64,000 nucleotides of DNA from Poa pratensis (GCA_947311845.1 CAMZMU010000012.1:1306031-1370030), one strand, 5' to 3'. Counted from the stretch's first letter, positions 47,170 to 58,565 are shown. Made by a program: numbers and translations. The notes: a model not told the origin generated them from the sequence alone.

Positions 47170-47835
47170 ATGGCGGCCATCGCCGGCGGCGATTGGGAGA
47201 TCCGAAACGACGACGGCTTCGTGTACAAGCGCCGCCGCGTCCTTTACCCGACAGGCCACGAAGATGCCGGCGCGGCGGCCCCCTCCGCACCGGCCCCGCC
47301 CCCCGAGTCCGTCCGCCTCGAGCGCCGCCGCCGCGCGCTCCTCTACCTCCTCGCCAAGTACAAAGCCGAGCTCGCTAGATGGGAGTCCCTCAAATCCGAT
47401 TTCCTCGTCCCGCTCCCGGCTCCCCCCGCAGCTCCTTCCGGAGCTCCGTCCCCTTCGCATCTTTCCCTCACCGCCTCGACCGCCACCATCTCCTCAGATA
47501 ACACCTTCCTCGATGACTCAATCGCGGTGGTAAGTTCCTAAACCACTAGTAGTCGTCTTCCCCACTCTGCCTAGTTGCTTATGTGTTCTTTTGGGGTGGT
47601 TCTGCAGGTACAGGTGCTGGGGGAAATGCTCAAGAAGGTATCCCAGATGTGTGACGAGATTCTCGAGTTCTGCCGCGAGCACGAGGCAGCCCTAGTGGAT
47701 GACATCCTCGCGCTGCCTGTGTGGGGCAATCCTTGGGAGCTTATGAATTCCTTGTGCAGTCCCGATGAGCAGGCCGCCGTGCAGCCTGTGTCGGACAATT
47801 CACGAGATCTTATGAACTCGCTGCAGTCCAGCTGA
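47170..47835 (+). CDS. Host gene 1: small plant protein of unknown function, two exons
   Basis: Exons 47170-47529 and 47608-47835 (195 aa). The intron is 78 bp, GT-AG, phase 0, with donor GTAAGT and acceptor TCTGCAG. The protein starts MAAIAGGDWEIRNDDGFVYK with a basic RRR and an Ala/Pro-rich stretch. Next comes a helix (RRRALLYLLAKYKAELARWESL), a Ser/Thr-rich linker, a second helix in exon 2 (VLGEMLKKVSQMCDEILEFC) and a tail in which PWELMNSL is echoed as RDLMNSL. GC-rich exon 1 with CpG-rich 5' flank is normal for grass genes. No signal peptide or membrane segment. I do not recognise a named family. The clean intron, the uninterrupted frame and the lack of transposon domains support a real gene. 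Confidence 0.8.
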
Positions 47836-48735
47836 GCAGGCTGTCACTGGTACTAGTTAGGCACTTTATAACTCCATTGGCGCCTTCTGTATTTAACTAG
47901 ATAGTTTGCGTTGTTGTGCTTGGTGAATTGCAGTTTGGATTGGAGGCAGAAATTAGGCTCAGTTGTAGGATTGGTAGAACGTTCCTCCTGATGTACCCAG
48001 GGTTGGGGAAATCGGCATCTGTGTAACTAGATTAGGGCGTGTTGAGCTGAAATATGTTAGATTTATTTCTTACCGGGTGTTGTCGTAAGTATTGAAATTG
48101 TTCTTATGTATGGAGGTGGGTGTCTGATTTGCACAAGTTATCTGTTTCTCGCCTTTGAACTGTATAAATTATGTTGGAATTCAGCACGTATTGGCATAAT
48201 TTTCATTGTCACTTTCTTAATTTTGTATCTCTGAAATGCAACTTCCCTTGGGGCCTACTTATGAACAATTGAATTCGTATTAAGAGGGTGTTCAATATAC
48301 CTAGATACAGAGTGATGTCTCTGTGAGCTCTTTGCTTATGTACTATTTTAATGGCAGCCCCTGAATAGCAGCATAAAACAGATGTTATGCACTCCAGAAT
48401 CTCTTAGTTACATGGTTCAAAAGAAAAAGAATCTCTTTGCTCTTCGTTCTTCAGAAGATCCTTTACTTTGAACTGTGCCAATTTTGTGGTCATTTTCCAG
48501 AGCCCATTAGAAATCCTGTTGCTCCTTTGTTGAAAATGTGAAGATTTCAAGCTGACCGGCCCTCTAAAAAGACGGTGACATTGTCTGCTCCTTTGTCTTG
48601 GATATCAAGGTATGTCTTTGTTTCATCAAGAAAAAACATATAATGGTGTTCTTTTTAGGAAAGTATCAGCATTCTTTGCATAGATGCAGATGGTGCTCAG
48701 TTACTTATAGTATGACCAGTATAATTACAGCTTGG
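47836..48735. other. 3' UTR and downstream spacer of host gene 1
   Basis: AT-rich sequence with no supported gene. The first few hundred bases are probably 3' UTR. I see nothing else in it. Confidence 0.5.
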
Positions 48736-48738
48736 TTA

Positions 48739-48999
48739 GATTGCTCACAGTGGGAAGTAACATACACTAGTATCGGATGATACTACTGTATGTTACTAAC
48801 TTCATAGTGGGTAGTAACATATGTGTAGTATCATGTAGTATTGTATTTATTAGGTTTGTAGACTCATTGTGCATTGGAATACGTTATGTTACGGTATCAA
48901 CCACTATACCCTCTCTCCTCATTAATTATAGTGCCACGTCAGGTTTTTGCATGCATTGAATGCATGATACCACCTATGATACCTCTACTGTGGGTAGTC
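48739..48999. mobile_element. Tourist-like (PIF/Harbinger) MITE, 261 bp
   Basis: TTA at 48736-48738 and 49000-49002 is a 3-bp target duplication. The ends are imperfect inverted repeats (GATTGCTCACAGT against the complement of ACTGTGGGTAGTC). The interior is AT-rich with repeated GTAGTAACATA and GATAC words and no coding potential. Confidence 0.75.
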
Positions 49000-49545
49000 T
49001 TATAGCGCTTATCTTTGGATTTTAGTCTTGTCTCTGTAAATCCCACCAAGATACAAGCCCAGCTTAGGAGCACATGAGGCATATAAAGCAGAGTTGTCAC
49101 AACTTGAACTTGGCAAGGTACACCTGCAAATTTCATTGGAATCTGGAAGGTTGGTACCAGGCTACCAACCATGATATATTTCACGAAGAAGCATCTGGTA
49201 GGTGGAACAGGTGATAATCCGTGCTTCCTACGAGCTTGAGCCTGCTCATGATGCCGTGCCTGATGATGATCTGGATTCCAGAGTGCCTGATTCTCTCGGA
49301 TCTTTTTGTTTATGGAATTTTTTTCCATTGGAGGTATGTTCAGTTTGCGTGATTTTGAACTATGGCCTAGAGGTGCTTTGATTCTGGGAGTCGCACAAGG
49401 GTGCAGAACTAGATTAATTTGTTTGGCCACGGATTACAGCATGGCATAATCATGGAAATGGTGCAAGTATGCTTTACATTAATTCTCACTTCATTAACTT
49501 GGTTCAGGACCATAATCTGAATGGATGACCTCCATGATTACCTAA

Positions 49546-49707
49546 TATTCCGTCCATATCATAATATAAGATCTTGTAGCTATTTCAATACGGACTACAT
49601 ACGAATGTATGTAGATGTATTTTAGTGTGTAGATTCACTCATCTTGCTCCGTATGTAGTCCATACTAGAATAGTTAAAACATCGTATATTATGGCACGGA
49701 GGGAGTA
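49546..49707. mobile_element. Stowaway-like (Tc1/Mariner) MITE, about 160 bp
   Basis: The right end, TATATTATGGCACGGAGGGAG then TA, is the familiar grass Stowaway terminus. The left end (TATTCCGTCCATATCATAATA) is its inverted, slightly eroded copy. An internal hairpin includes GGACTACATACGAATGTATG and its complement near 49658-49670. TA is duplicated at both sides. Confidence 0.85.
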
Positions 49708-49719
49708 GCATATAGAAGG

Positions 49720-50880
49720 AACAATGCTTTTAGCCTCTCTTGCACACAGGCGTGCGGCCTGATTTGCAGAACGATGCAAAATAAGGATGTTGCCCTCTTT
49801 GGATTGTAGGATTTTCATAGGAATTTTGGAGGGTTTGAATCCTAAGGAATTTTTCCTATGGAAGCCCTTTGGATCATAGGATTGGGACCATCAAATTCCT
49901 ATGGAATCCATTCCTATGACCCCAATTCCATAGGATTCTCAACATGAGCTCAAACCTCATTTTAATTTTCCTACGCGAAGTCCAATGCAGTTTCACTCTA
50001 TCTCTCTCTACTCTCTCTCATCAATCCTTCAAAATTCCTGTGTTCAATTCCTGTGCATAATCCAAAGACACATGCTGCAAAATTCCTGCGTTTCAGAATC
50101 CTATAGGAATCCACTTCCCATGACATCTCAATCCTGCGTTTTTCCTATTCCTATGTTTTCAAAATCCTGCAATCCAAAGAGGCCCTCAGGCCTGGAGCAT
50201 AGCAACCAATTCCTTCAACTCTCGCAGAATATGGATCCACTCACTTCAAATGCTCCTTGGGTCCTGCCAAAGCGAGACAATCCTGGAGCAATCTGTCTAT
50301 AAAATTACTGGCATGGACAGCAGCCTCCAAACCTTCATGGCAGGCGAACAACTCACTGACGAAAGGTCTTCTACATTTCTACATTTGGTTGAGGTACATA
50401 CCCTGCCCTGACAAAAGTGCCATAGCATGGTCAGACCTTCCTGGAACTGGAATCCCCAAATTGGCCAGTAGCTCGTCAGCAAGCTGGGCAGAGCGACCTG
50501 GCCGGTAACAACTTTCTACATGAACCTACCTTGTTTCTGCTCCCCCACACCACATTGTGGACACAATCACTCGATGCACTTTTTTTTTTCATTCCATGTC
50601 CTACAGTGATATCTCCAACCATAATCGTGGTCGTGGGTGTGTAATCGAGGTAACTTTACTGCAAAATGATCCCAAGCAGCTGACCAAAAAAGGCCTCGCA
50701 TGATCACAAGCAGTAAGCGTATGAAACGATGTCCTCCTCTACATAACCACAAATACTGCACGTGCTCTCAGTCATAATGTGCTGGGACTTCGGTAACAAT
50801 GCCTTGAGCACCGTCCACCAGAAAATTTCTGATCTTGGGCATGACTTTGTTTCCACGGTACTTTCCATACACCTCCAGCA
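49720..50880 (-). pseudogene. LINE relic: zf-RVT and RNase H, interrupted by a MITE
   Basis: The minus strand from about 50880 reads WWTVLKALLPKSQ then CSICGYVEEDIVSYAYC (zf-RVT), several stops, then an RNase H remnant (FVSELFACHEGLEAAVHASN, about 50290-50360). After the MITE at 49792-50185 the RNase H end resumes as HRSANQAARLCAREA (49740-49790). Frameshifts and stops throughout mark an old relic. The RNase H domain is typical of plant L1-type LINEs. Confidence 0.7.
49792..50185. mobile_element. MITE, about 394 bp, inside the LINE relic
   Basis: The ends are inverted copies: GCCCTCTTTGGATTGTAGGA on the left and, read on the other strand, GGCCTCTTTGGATTGCAGGA on the right. The interior repeats TCCTATGGAAT and CATAGGA words. 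The CTTTGGAT terminus is typical of PIF/Harbinger-type MITEs. A related, degraded end occurs at 52425-52540. The target duplication is unclear. Confidence 0.75.
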
Positions 50881-50885
50881 TCAGC

Positions 50886-52980
50886 ATCCACCGATTGTCA
50901 AACAGCCGGGTGTGTGTTCATCAGTCCTCGTGTGTGTCAGCAAAACGGTGGGCTGGGTCTCCAACTTCTCACACCTCGTCGGGAGATCACACGCTCCCCC
51001 TCTGGCGCGAGACCTGACCCACTCGATCTCATCCTTGACTCGTTTATGTGGATGCCGAGCTCGGCGACAACTACCACTGCACAGCCGACGCCTTCATGCT
51101 GTTCGACAAAATGCCGAACCCGTACGACCCTACCAAGTGTGGCCATGGACCAGCGTGCATACTCGAGGAAAGGGACGGCTACGCATGGCGAGGCGGTGAT
51201 CCACGTTACAGTAAGCATGCTAAACACATCTCACCAGTCATCCCTCGTTTTACTTCGCACTGAATGTTGTCTCCGTTTCTGGCCAATCCGCAAAACTTGC
51301 GGTCTTTTTTCTCACGAAACACCACCTTCAAGCCAAAACAGACGGTGATAACTCCGACTGTCTTGCCAATATTGCACCATACCTTTTCAGCCCACACATG
51401 TCACCCATTACGAACTTTCATAGCTACAAACCATGTTACATTTGCAGCTTACTATTTCTTCTCCGATTGTAAAAACACATAGATAGTGTATGATTACCAG
51501 GTAGGGCGGTAGGCTCCAAGCCTCCAACGACCTATTGTGAGGCGCATATTCCATAAAGGACCTGAATGACCACATTTTACATTTACAACATACTCCTAAA
51601 AGGACAGTAGGCGAGTCAGACCATGAACATACAAGAACCTGCAGCTGAGTTTGGTAAGGGAATAGGTTTGGGTACTCAGTTCAAGGTCCTGCAGCAATGA
51701 ATTTGGGGAGGTATATCCTGAGTACCGAATCATGTTTTGACAGGGACATTATAAATTGCTGCTTGGAACAAATTATGGGGCCTAAGTGGCACCTATGCTT
51801 GTTGCGAGAACTGGTTATGGACCTGACATTTTTTAAGTACTGTGTATGAAGTAAGAAGTACCGTGAATAATTTTTGCCGTGCACCCCTTTCTATTCAATG
51901 AACTGAAACACAAAGGCTTTCTGCGTTTCCCGATTTTTTTTTTTGCCGTGCACAATAGCTACAAGCTCTACGATTTCATTATATCGGTGCTAGTTTAATT
52001 CAACCCTTAGCAAAGTACTGCTATGAATTCTCTTTTTTTATCATCTGCATTTCTACTCTAATTGGTCACCATGCAGCTAGCACGTATGAATTTTCCTTAT
52101 TGTGTAGCTAGCTGGTCGTCCAAGACTCTTGACATGGAAAAATGAAGTTTGTTCTCCCAGTTTTCCAAAGGAAGGTCTCGGTTTTTGCATTTTTGTATAG
52201 CAAACTTCTGTGCAATTCTAGAAAGTACAAACTCTCTTAAAAGAGTAGCCATTCATTTGCCTCAGTTACATGTCTATAAAATCCATGAGTCTAGAATGTG
52301 AGCTTTTCTTAAAATTTTGAAAGCTAAATTTGACGATTCGCAATAATTATAGAAGAATGATATGCATTAGATATGTAGGATAATGTTCATTTTTTGTGTG
52401 TGTATATGAACTTCATTCACTCTTAGGCCTCTTTGGATCCAGTTTAAAACAGAGGATTACAAAACAAAGGAAAACAAAACACCTGCAATCCTGTGTTTTT
52501 CCAATTCTCACACCGCATGTCAGATCCCTTCGATCCAGTTTATTTGATAACTTGGTAGGGAAAGTGCCCCAGTACAAATTAATAAATTGCAAGTCCTGGT
52601 AAATATTTCCCTTATTTGTACATGGCCCAGCATGCCTTTAATTTTGTCTCTCCCTGACATTTTGGAGTTAGGTCCTGATGAATGCACCATGTCAATCCAT
52701 TTTTTTGCACAAGTCACATACTGCTGTGCCATTGTTATTGTGCCTAATGCGATTGAGGTGCTAATGTTATTGCTCCTGTAGTCACGGCCTTCATTTAAAT
52801 TTCCATGGACTAAGTTTTAAGCAAGATCTGCAATTCCTTCTGGAAATTCTAACCAAATAAGTAATGATGAGTTTAAGAAAAAGATAAAGATCCAGTCTGT
52901 GAAGTGCCACAATATATTAGTGCCTTTTGTGAGCAGTTCCTCTTTTCATCTGTTACTATTAGCATCACGATTCTTCTTAT
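50886..52980. other. Spacer with no supported gene
   Basis: Contains a 71-codon plus-strand frame at 51048-51263 (LGDNYHCTADAFMLFDKMPN) that looks more protein-like than its surroundings and may be an orphan exon. A degraded MITE end lies near 52430. TTTTTGCCGTGCAC occurs twice (51874-51888 and 51938-51952). No RNA gene seen. Confidence 0.4.
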
Positions 52981-53022
52981 TATGTGTGTTTACCTGATTC
53001 TTGAAACAAACTGCTGTAGGAT

Positions 53023-53440
53023 TAGCCACGGCGGTGCAAGTAGCAGCAGGTCAATCTGGGACAGCACAAGTTCAAGCTGTTTATGGAAGTGCATATAACA
53101 ATCTCCCTGCTGCATATGGGCAAGCAACTCAAGCAGGTCAATATGGGGCGGCTCAAGCTCCGGCTGCATCTGCCTTGCAAGGTAGTGGATATGCTGGCTA
53201 CCTAGGTGCAAGTTATGGTCAGAGCGGATGCCAATTACATGGCGAGCCATCAGGTTGTGTATGCTGGCTACCCAGGTGCAGGTCATGCATGGTCACAGCA
53301 GCATCCCCTATTATACTGGTTACCCTAATGTCGTCGCCTACTATACTGGCTACCGAGGTGCAGGTATTGGTCAGAACGGTATCCCCCTATTATAGTAGCT
53401 AATCAGCAGGTTATGATCAGGATGCCCTGTACCTCTATCC
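53023..53440 (+). pseudogene. Degenerate Tyr/Gln/Gly-rich exon, RNA-binding-protein-like
   Basis: After a good acceptor (TGCTGTAG) one frame reads TAVQVAAGQSGTAQVQAVYG, then Ala/Tyr/Gly/Gln repeats (AAYGQATQAGQYGAAQAP, GYAGYLGASYGQSG). A repeated unit GCTGGCTACC-AGGTGCAGGT then appears three times with shifts, and stops follow. Such low-complexity tails occur in plant hnRNP/RRM proteins. The RRM part is not in the window, so it is probably a broken gene fragment. Family not certain. Confidence 0.45.
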
Positions 53441-53689
53441 TCCAGCCTCTGGCGCCTCTGCGAACACATTGAGGGCGAACCGTGTCCCAGCAACTGATGC
53501 TGCCAACATGGATGTTAATGCTGGAGTTTCTGCCGGGCAGGCGAAATACACACGTCACACAAGCACCAGATGCTCCGTCCATCAGTTCATATCAGCTCTC
53601 CACTACTGGAGCGGTTCATACCTGAGATTTGCAATGCAAATGAGGGTCAGCACCCAGTACCTATTTTTTCCTTTACCGGCAAGACTCTT

Positions 53690-54530
53690 TATCATGCCAT
53701 TCTTTTCTCTTACGAAGGCAGACAGCGCTGCTTCATTGATTATAGAAGGAGAAAGAATACAAAGCCTGTAGCGTCAAGATAGGATGCCCAGGAAAACCGG
53801 CAACCAAATTGGAAAAAACTGACAGAAATTACATAAAAGAAGGCCAAACAGGGGCCAAAGGCGCCACCAGCTTAGTCTGGCTCGCGCGGTCTGCTAGATA
53901 GGGAAAGCACCGATGTGTGACCAGCAGCACACCAGTCATCTGCAAGGTCGATGATCTTTGTCAAGGCACCGGCACAGTCAGTGGCTTTGTTGTTGAAGGT
54001 GCTCTCGTTTTCGCTCTTTCCACAGAGTCCACCTGACCAAGGTGATCGTGGCATTTCACTCTGCACTTTGCACGACCCTGGTTCTTGATCTGGCAATTCC
54101 ACCAACCTTGAAGAGATGTAGCATTAGACGGCGGCGAACGTGGCAAGATTCCCAGGCGCTGAAATATCAAGTCCCACAGACTTACAACATAGGGGCAGGT
54201 GAGCAGCATATACAGAGCAGTTTCATCGCCCGACGCACACAGGAGGCAGTAGGCATTGTGAGTCATTCCTCTTTTTTGCAGGTTGTCAGCAGTGGCAACG
54301 GCCCAGCAGTGCCAACCAGGAGAAGAATTGGCATTTGCGAGGAGCATCGGAGTCCCAGACGGTCAGGTGAAAAGTTGATAAGATAGAGCTGCAAAACTGA
54401 ATGTTGTATGCCGAGCTGACAGAGAAACGCCCATTTTCAGTCCACTTCCAACATATGGAGTCACTCATGCCGGGCTGAAGCTGAATATCCTGAACCAACT
54501 CCCAGAGTTAAAACGAACTGAAGAATGGCC
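53690..54530 (-). pseudogene. LINE relic 2 (zf-RVT region)
   Basis: The minus strand reads DSICWKWTENGRFSVSSAYN and DSDAPRKCQFFSWLALLGRC. A one-base shift follows, then NLQKRGMTHNAYCLLCASGD, ETALYMLLTCPYVVSLW and a FQRLGILPR end, the zf-RVT module of plant LINEs. Downstream (left) is the AT-rich 3' end near 53690-53770. It is different in sequence from the insertion at 45708-46620. Confidence 0.8.
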
Positions 54531-54893
54531 TCATGGGGGAGCTGTCATTTGAAATGTCTAGTCCATTAGTTGTCGGCCAGAGCAGCCTGTACAGTGAGGG
54601 CGCGCATGGTGCAAGCTTCGAACAAATCAGGGTAGGATGACTTGATCGGCTGCGCCCCAGCCCAAGGATCTCGAGATGTTATAATTATCAGGCCTTAGGG
54701 TGCGATCACCCAAGTTACCTGGCATTCATGAGATTTGTGACTGGATCCATGGATTGCAGATACATCATTATTATCATACTTGAACTATGCTTAATTGCTT
54801 AGTAATGTGATTCTGGATTATGCATTTATGCTTTTGCTCCGTTTGTTCAATATTCTTATTTTGCCGATGTTTGTCTGCCTAAATGCATGGAAA

Positions 54894-55490
54894 TAGGGGT
54901 GGATATCGAGCCGGCTCGACTCAACTCATAAACGAGCCAACTCAACTCAACTCATTAACTAAACGAGCTCCAGACCCCAACTTGGCTCGACTCAATAAAA
55001 ACTCGAGTTGGCTCGGTAAACTCATTAAGCTCGGTAATAAACGTTAAAAGATAAGCATGTATAGCGTGAATAGTCCATATTATAACTTAAACTTAAATAT
55101 TCAAACATTTCTTAACAAATCATTGTCCATAACTAAAAAATCAACAACATGATAGAACATAACTACTATATATGGCCTACATGGTTTAAGTGGCTATGCT
55201 CCGACGTAGTTGTGGCCTAGGTATTGTGGGCATTACGGATCTGAATTTCAATTTAACTGTTGATGAACAAAAATATGCAATGGACTAGCTCACAAAATTA
55301 TAATCTTAGGCATATTACGAGCTACACGAGTTTAACGAGTACTCGTAACTCGACTCATTAAACTCGTTTTCTTAATGAGTTAGAAATGTCAGCTTGGCTC
55401 AACTCATAAGTGTCCGAGTTCAAGCCGAGTTGAGCCGAATTTTCGAGTACTCGTTAAGCTCATGAGTTTCGAGTTTTATTTCCACCCCTA
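54894..55490. mobile_element. Non-autonomous hAT-type element, 597 bp
   Basis: Perfect 10-bp inverted ends TAGGGGTGGA and TCCACCCCTA. The perfect 8-bp target duplication CATGGAAA (54886-54893 and 55491-55498) is the length made by hAT transposase. Subterminal regions carry many CTCGACTCAACTC/GAGTTGAG words in both orientations, likely transposase-binding repeats. No coding frame. Confidence 0.9.
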
Positions 55491-55626
55491 CATGGAAATG
55501 CGCTGTGCTTGAGGACACTTAACACCTGTAATACATATGGCTGTGCAAATTGCATGTGCACTTCCTAAGTTTTCAAGGTAAGTATGGGACTAGAGGAGAG
55601 TCAAGAAGAGAGTACTGAACTACTAG

Positions 55627-56083
55627 CTATCTGCTTGATTCTTCGAACCTCCTGGAGGAGGACCGGTGGAACAGGCTCCTCAGGCTATGCCTGCCCTCCC
55701 TCGGCCGCTTCCCTCCTCCAGCTCCTCCCGCACGCGTGGCGCCCTCGTCGCCCACGGCACGCGGCCGCGGCCTCGTCGATGATGGCGAGGCTGGACTCGA
55801 TCTTCTGCGCGACGGTGACGAGCTCGTAGGTGTCCCACAGCGACTGCGTGAAGTCCCACGACCTCCTCCGCTGCGCGGCCGCGGCGGTCGCCGCCGCCTC
55901 CAGCTTGAACCGGGACGGCCGGTATCGCGGGGCGCCCGCGCGACGCGCTCCCACGGCGCCGTCGTCGTCGTCCGCCGACGCGGCGCGCGACGGCCGCGGG
56001 TTGCCCGAGTGCGCGTACCACGCCTGCGCCACCGCCTTGAGCAGCTCCACGTCCACGTCGCCCGCCGAGCTCTTCATGCCCAT
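55627..56083 (-). pseudogene. Host gene 2: small plant-specific protein, C-terminus out of frame
   Basis: Start chosen at ATG 56083 or 56077 (MGMKSSAGDVDVELLKAVAQ). Upstream codons to 56152 are Arg-rich and probably 5' UTR. Conserved-looking blocks are AWYAHSGNPRPSR, RPSRFKLEAAA and SWDFTQSLWDTYELVTVAQK. I recall this pattern from a plant family of unknown function. The open frame ends at 55685 in an Arg-rich tail. Another frame one base away reads KRPREGRHSLRSLFHRSSSR then a stop at 55627-55629, which looks like the genuine family C-terminus (SLRSLF). The break lies between about 55690 and 55790 in GC-rich DNA. It is either a pseudogenising indel or a base error. Confidence 0.65.
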
Positions 56084-56164
56084 GCCGACGTGCGTGCGAG
56101 GGTGGGTGCGTCGGCGTCGTGTCGGTTTTGTGTTCGGCATTCGGCGGCGCACGGGTGGGCGTGA

Positions 56165-56699
56165 GCGGTTAAGTTTGAGCCCCTGGTTTCCATGGTAACG
56201 GTGGCTCAGGCGGTGTGTCCGGGTACCAGCCTCACGTTGCTACATGAGGCGCAGGAAGTGGCCCAACGGTAGCCGCAATCGTTTCGAAATACATTGACGT
56301 ACTCGCAACTTGCAAGCGAATGGGATCTATGAGAACCGATCTGTGGTTGTGGTTGGATAGTTAGAATGATGGTTGTACCTCAAGTATACGAGAGTTTAAA
56401 TCTAAATCTAATGTTTGACATTGGTGTTTTTCATGGATTATTTTTCAGAGGGAGTCAGTCCCGGCTCAGTCATTCGGAGAATAGGTGTGCGTGCATGTGT
56501 TTATAGTGGTGAGTGTATTCACGTGTATGTGAACGTTTGTGTATACAATGTTTCGAAAAAATGTTTACGCGCTGTCATGTGATTTTTTGTGATGTGGGCG
56601 CGCTTTAAAATTAATAGTAATTGTACTTGATATGGGTCAGGGCCGTACTATTGACTTGCTCCACTTCCCGACGGGCCTTCTCATGAACTTGAACTTGGC
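56165..56699. other. Upstream region of host gene 2
   Basis: Probable promoter side of the minus-strand gene. No second gene, MITE end or RNA gene recognised. Confidence 0.4.
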
Positions 56700-58180
56700 T
56701 CACTTAGGATGATTCTCAACCATTTCGCATGGAACACCTATGGAGAAGGAAAAGATTTTCTGGAAAAAAAATGACATGAAAAGAACAAAATTTGGAATAC
56801 GGCAATTGTTAAAAAAAGTATTTTCAAAATGAGCTGTCATGTATGACTTATCTTGACTTTTAAGTAAAAGAACCAAGTGGATGGCCATATCCATGACATA
56901 CATGACATAGTACGACTAATGTGCCCATAGTTGGCACAAATGTGCACTTTGTCATAGCAAACAAAAGTTTCAAAAGGAGATTGAAACTTTGTGCCACAAC
57001 AAAGAGTTTCCATTTTACTAGTGCCAAAACGATTTTTTTGGTGAAGCAAATGCAAAGAGTACGGTGCAAAAGGGCGCCATTCCAATTTTCATGAAACATT
57101 GACCACATGGGATGGTCAATTTCCAGACATGATGAATTTACTTAATTTTGAGCTATCTTTTCCCACTTAAATGAATTTTTGAGACATTTTTTTTGAAATA
57201 ATTCAAATATGAACTAGAAATATGCTCTAGTTTAGTATTAAAAATTGCCTAAAATTATTTTAATATACCCAAGTGGTATTATGTGTACTACACCAAATAA
57301 ATTTGAAAGATTCAACACTTTGCTACGAATGTCCACGTCGGCAAATTTGGTTTCATTTTATTACGAAAGTGAAGATTTTTTTAAATGCAATCCTTTCGCA
57401 CAGAGTCCTATCACATGGAATGGTGTTCTCATGATGTTCTATCATGTATGACTTATCTTTACTTTCAAGCCAAATGACTAAGGGAGTGGCCATATTCATA
57501 GTATAATTCATGATAATGTGCCCATATTTGACACAAGGTGCATCTTGGCTTGACAAACAGAAGTTTCAAAACGAGTGCCCAACTTTGTGGCACAACCAAA
57601 CGATGTTCCATTTCATTAGTGTCAAACTTAGGTTTTTTTGTGAAGTAACGGCAAAAAATAAAAGCATTCCAGGACCCCCCTAAGGGACCCTAAAAAAGCT
57701 CTTCTTCGAACTCCAACCAAAGCGGATTCGAAAACGAGTTATGGTGTAGAATGGTACCATTATAACTTTCACAAAATTAGACCATATATGATGGCCAAAT
57801 CCCAAATATGATGAATATTCATGATTTCTAGATATTTTCATATTTAAATGGTTTTCAGGATATTTTCCGAAAATAATTCAAATTCAAAGTATAAGTGTTC
57901 TCTAGATTAGTCCGTAAATTTTAAAATAATTTTAGGTCACCAAGTAGAATTCTATGCAATAGTATCAAAGAAAGTTGAGAAATTCAACTCCTTGCTATGA
58001 ATGGCCACGCCGCAAGTTTTGACCACATTTTGAAAAAATCAAAGAAATTGAAGAAAAATTACAATCCTTTCACACGGAGTCCGTTTATGTGACACAATTG
58101 TTGTGAAGAACTTAAAACTAGGAATAAGTAATCTTTTGAAAAATGTCCTCAAAATGGGCTATCATGTTGTGGCGGATCAT
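56700..58180. repeat. Diverged tandem repeats, 0.60-0.68 kb unit, about 2.3 copies
   Basis: Landmarks recur in order. ATCATGTATGACTTATCTT-like words are at 56835 and 57441. GTGCCCATA-TTG-CACAA is at 56919 and 57519. GTG-CACAAC-AA is at 56990 and 57587. GACCA-AT-ATGGTC/GGCC is at 57100 and 57780. GAATG-CCACG is at 57325 and 57999, and AATCCTTTC-CAC-GAGTCC at 57389 and 58055. The array is AT-rich with no coding frame. It may be the internal repeat region of a large DNA transposon; I see no termini. Confidence 0.7.
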
Positions 58181-58237
58181 GAAATTTAGGCATGCGAGGG
58201 CGAACATTGTAGGACAAAAAATTTAGAAGCACAAATA

Positions 58238-58550
58238 TGTCACGGCCCTACATCTGCCACGGGCCCTGCGGGCCACAAGGCGAGCCCAACGACGGAAGGA
58301 GATACAAACGGCCCATGCAGAAAGCCAGCCCACGAAGATGGCGACGACGACAGGCATCACTACATAGCTGCGTGGTTGGCGTGAGAGAGAGGCATCAGAT
58401 CAATGAACTAAACATTCCTGTAACTGAGTTATCTCTTCTCCCTCATTCGAGCCTGCGTGCTCGTGAATTCTACCCTTGCGTGATGCAGGGCTTGTATCTG
58501 AACCTTAAACCTTGCTATAATCCAGTGATAATCGGAGTAGGAACCCTACA
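58238..58550 (+). repeat. 5' LTR of a Reina-like chromovirus, 313 bp
   Basis: TGTCACGGCCC to AACCCTACA, followed two bases later by a primer-binding site. The short length suits the Reina lineage. The 5' flank is the tandem-repeat region; the 3' LTR is beyond the window. Confidence 0.75.
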
Positions 58551-58552
58551 TC

Positions 58553-58565
58553 TGGTATTAGAGCC
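58553..58565 (+). other. Primer-binding site of the Reina-like element
   Basis: TGGTATTAGAGCC, the tRNA-Met type with one substitution against TGGTATCAGAGCC. Confidence 0.85.
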
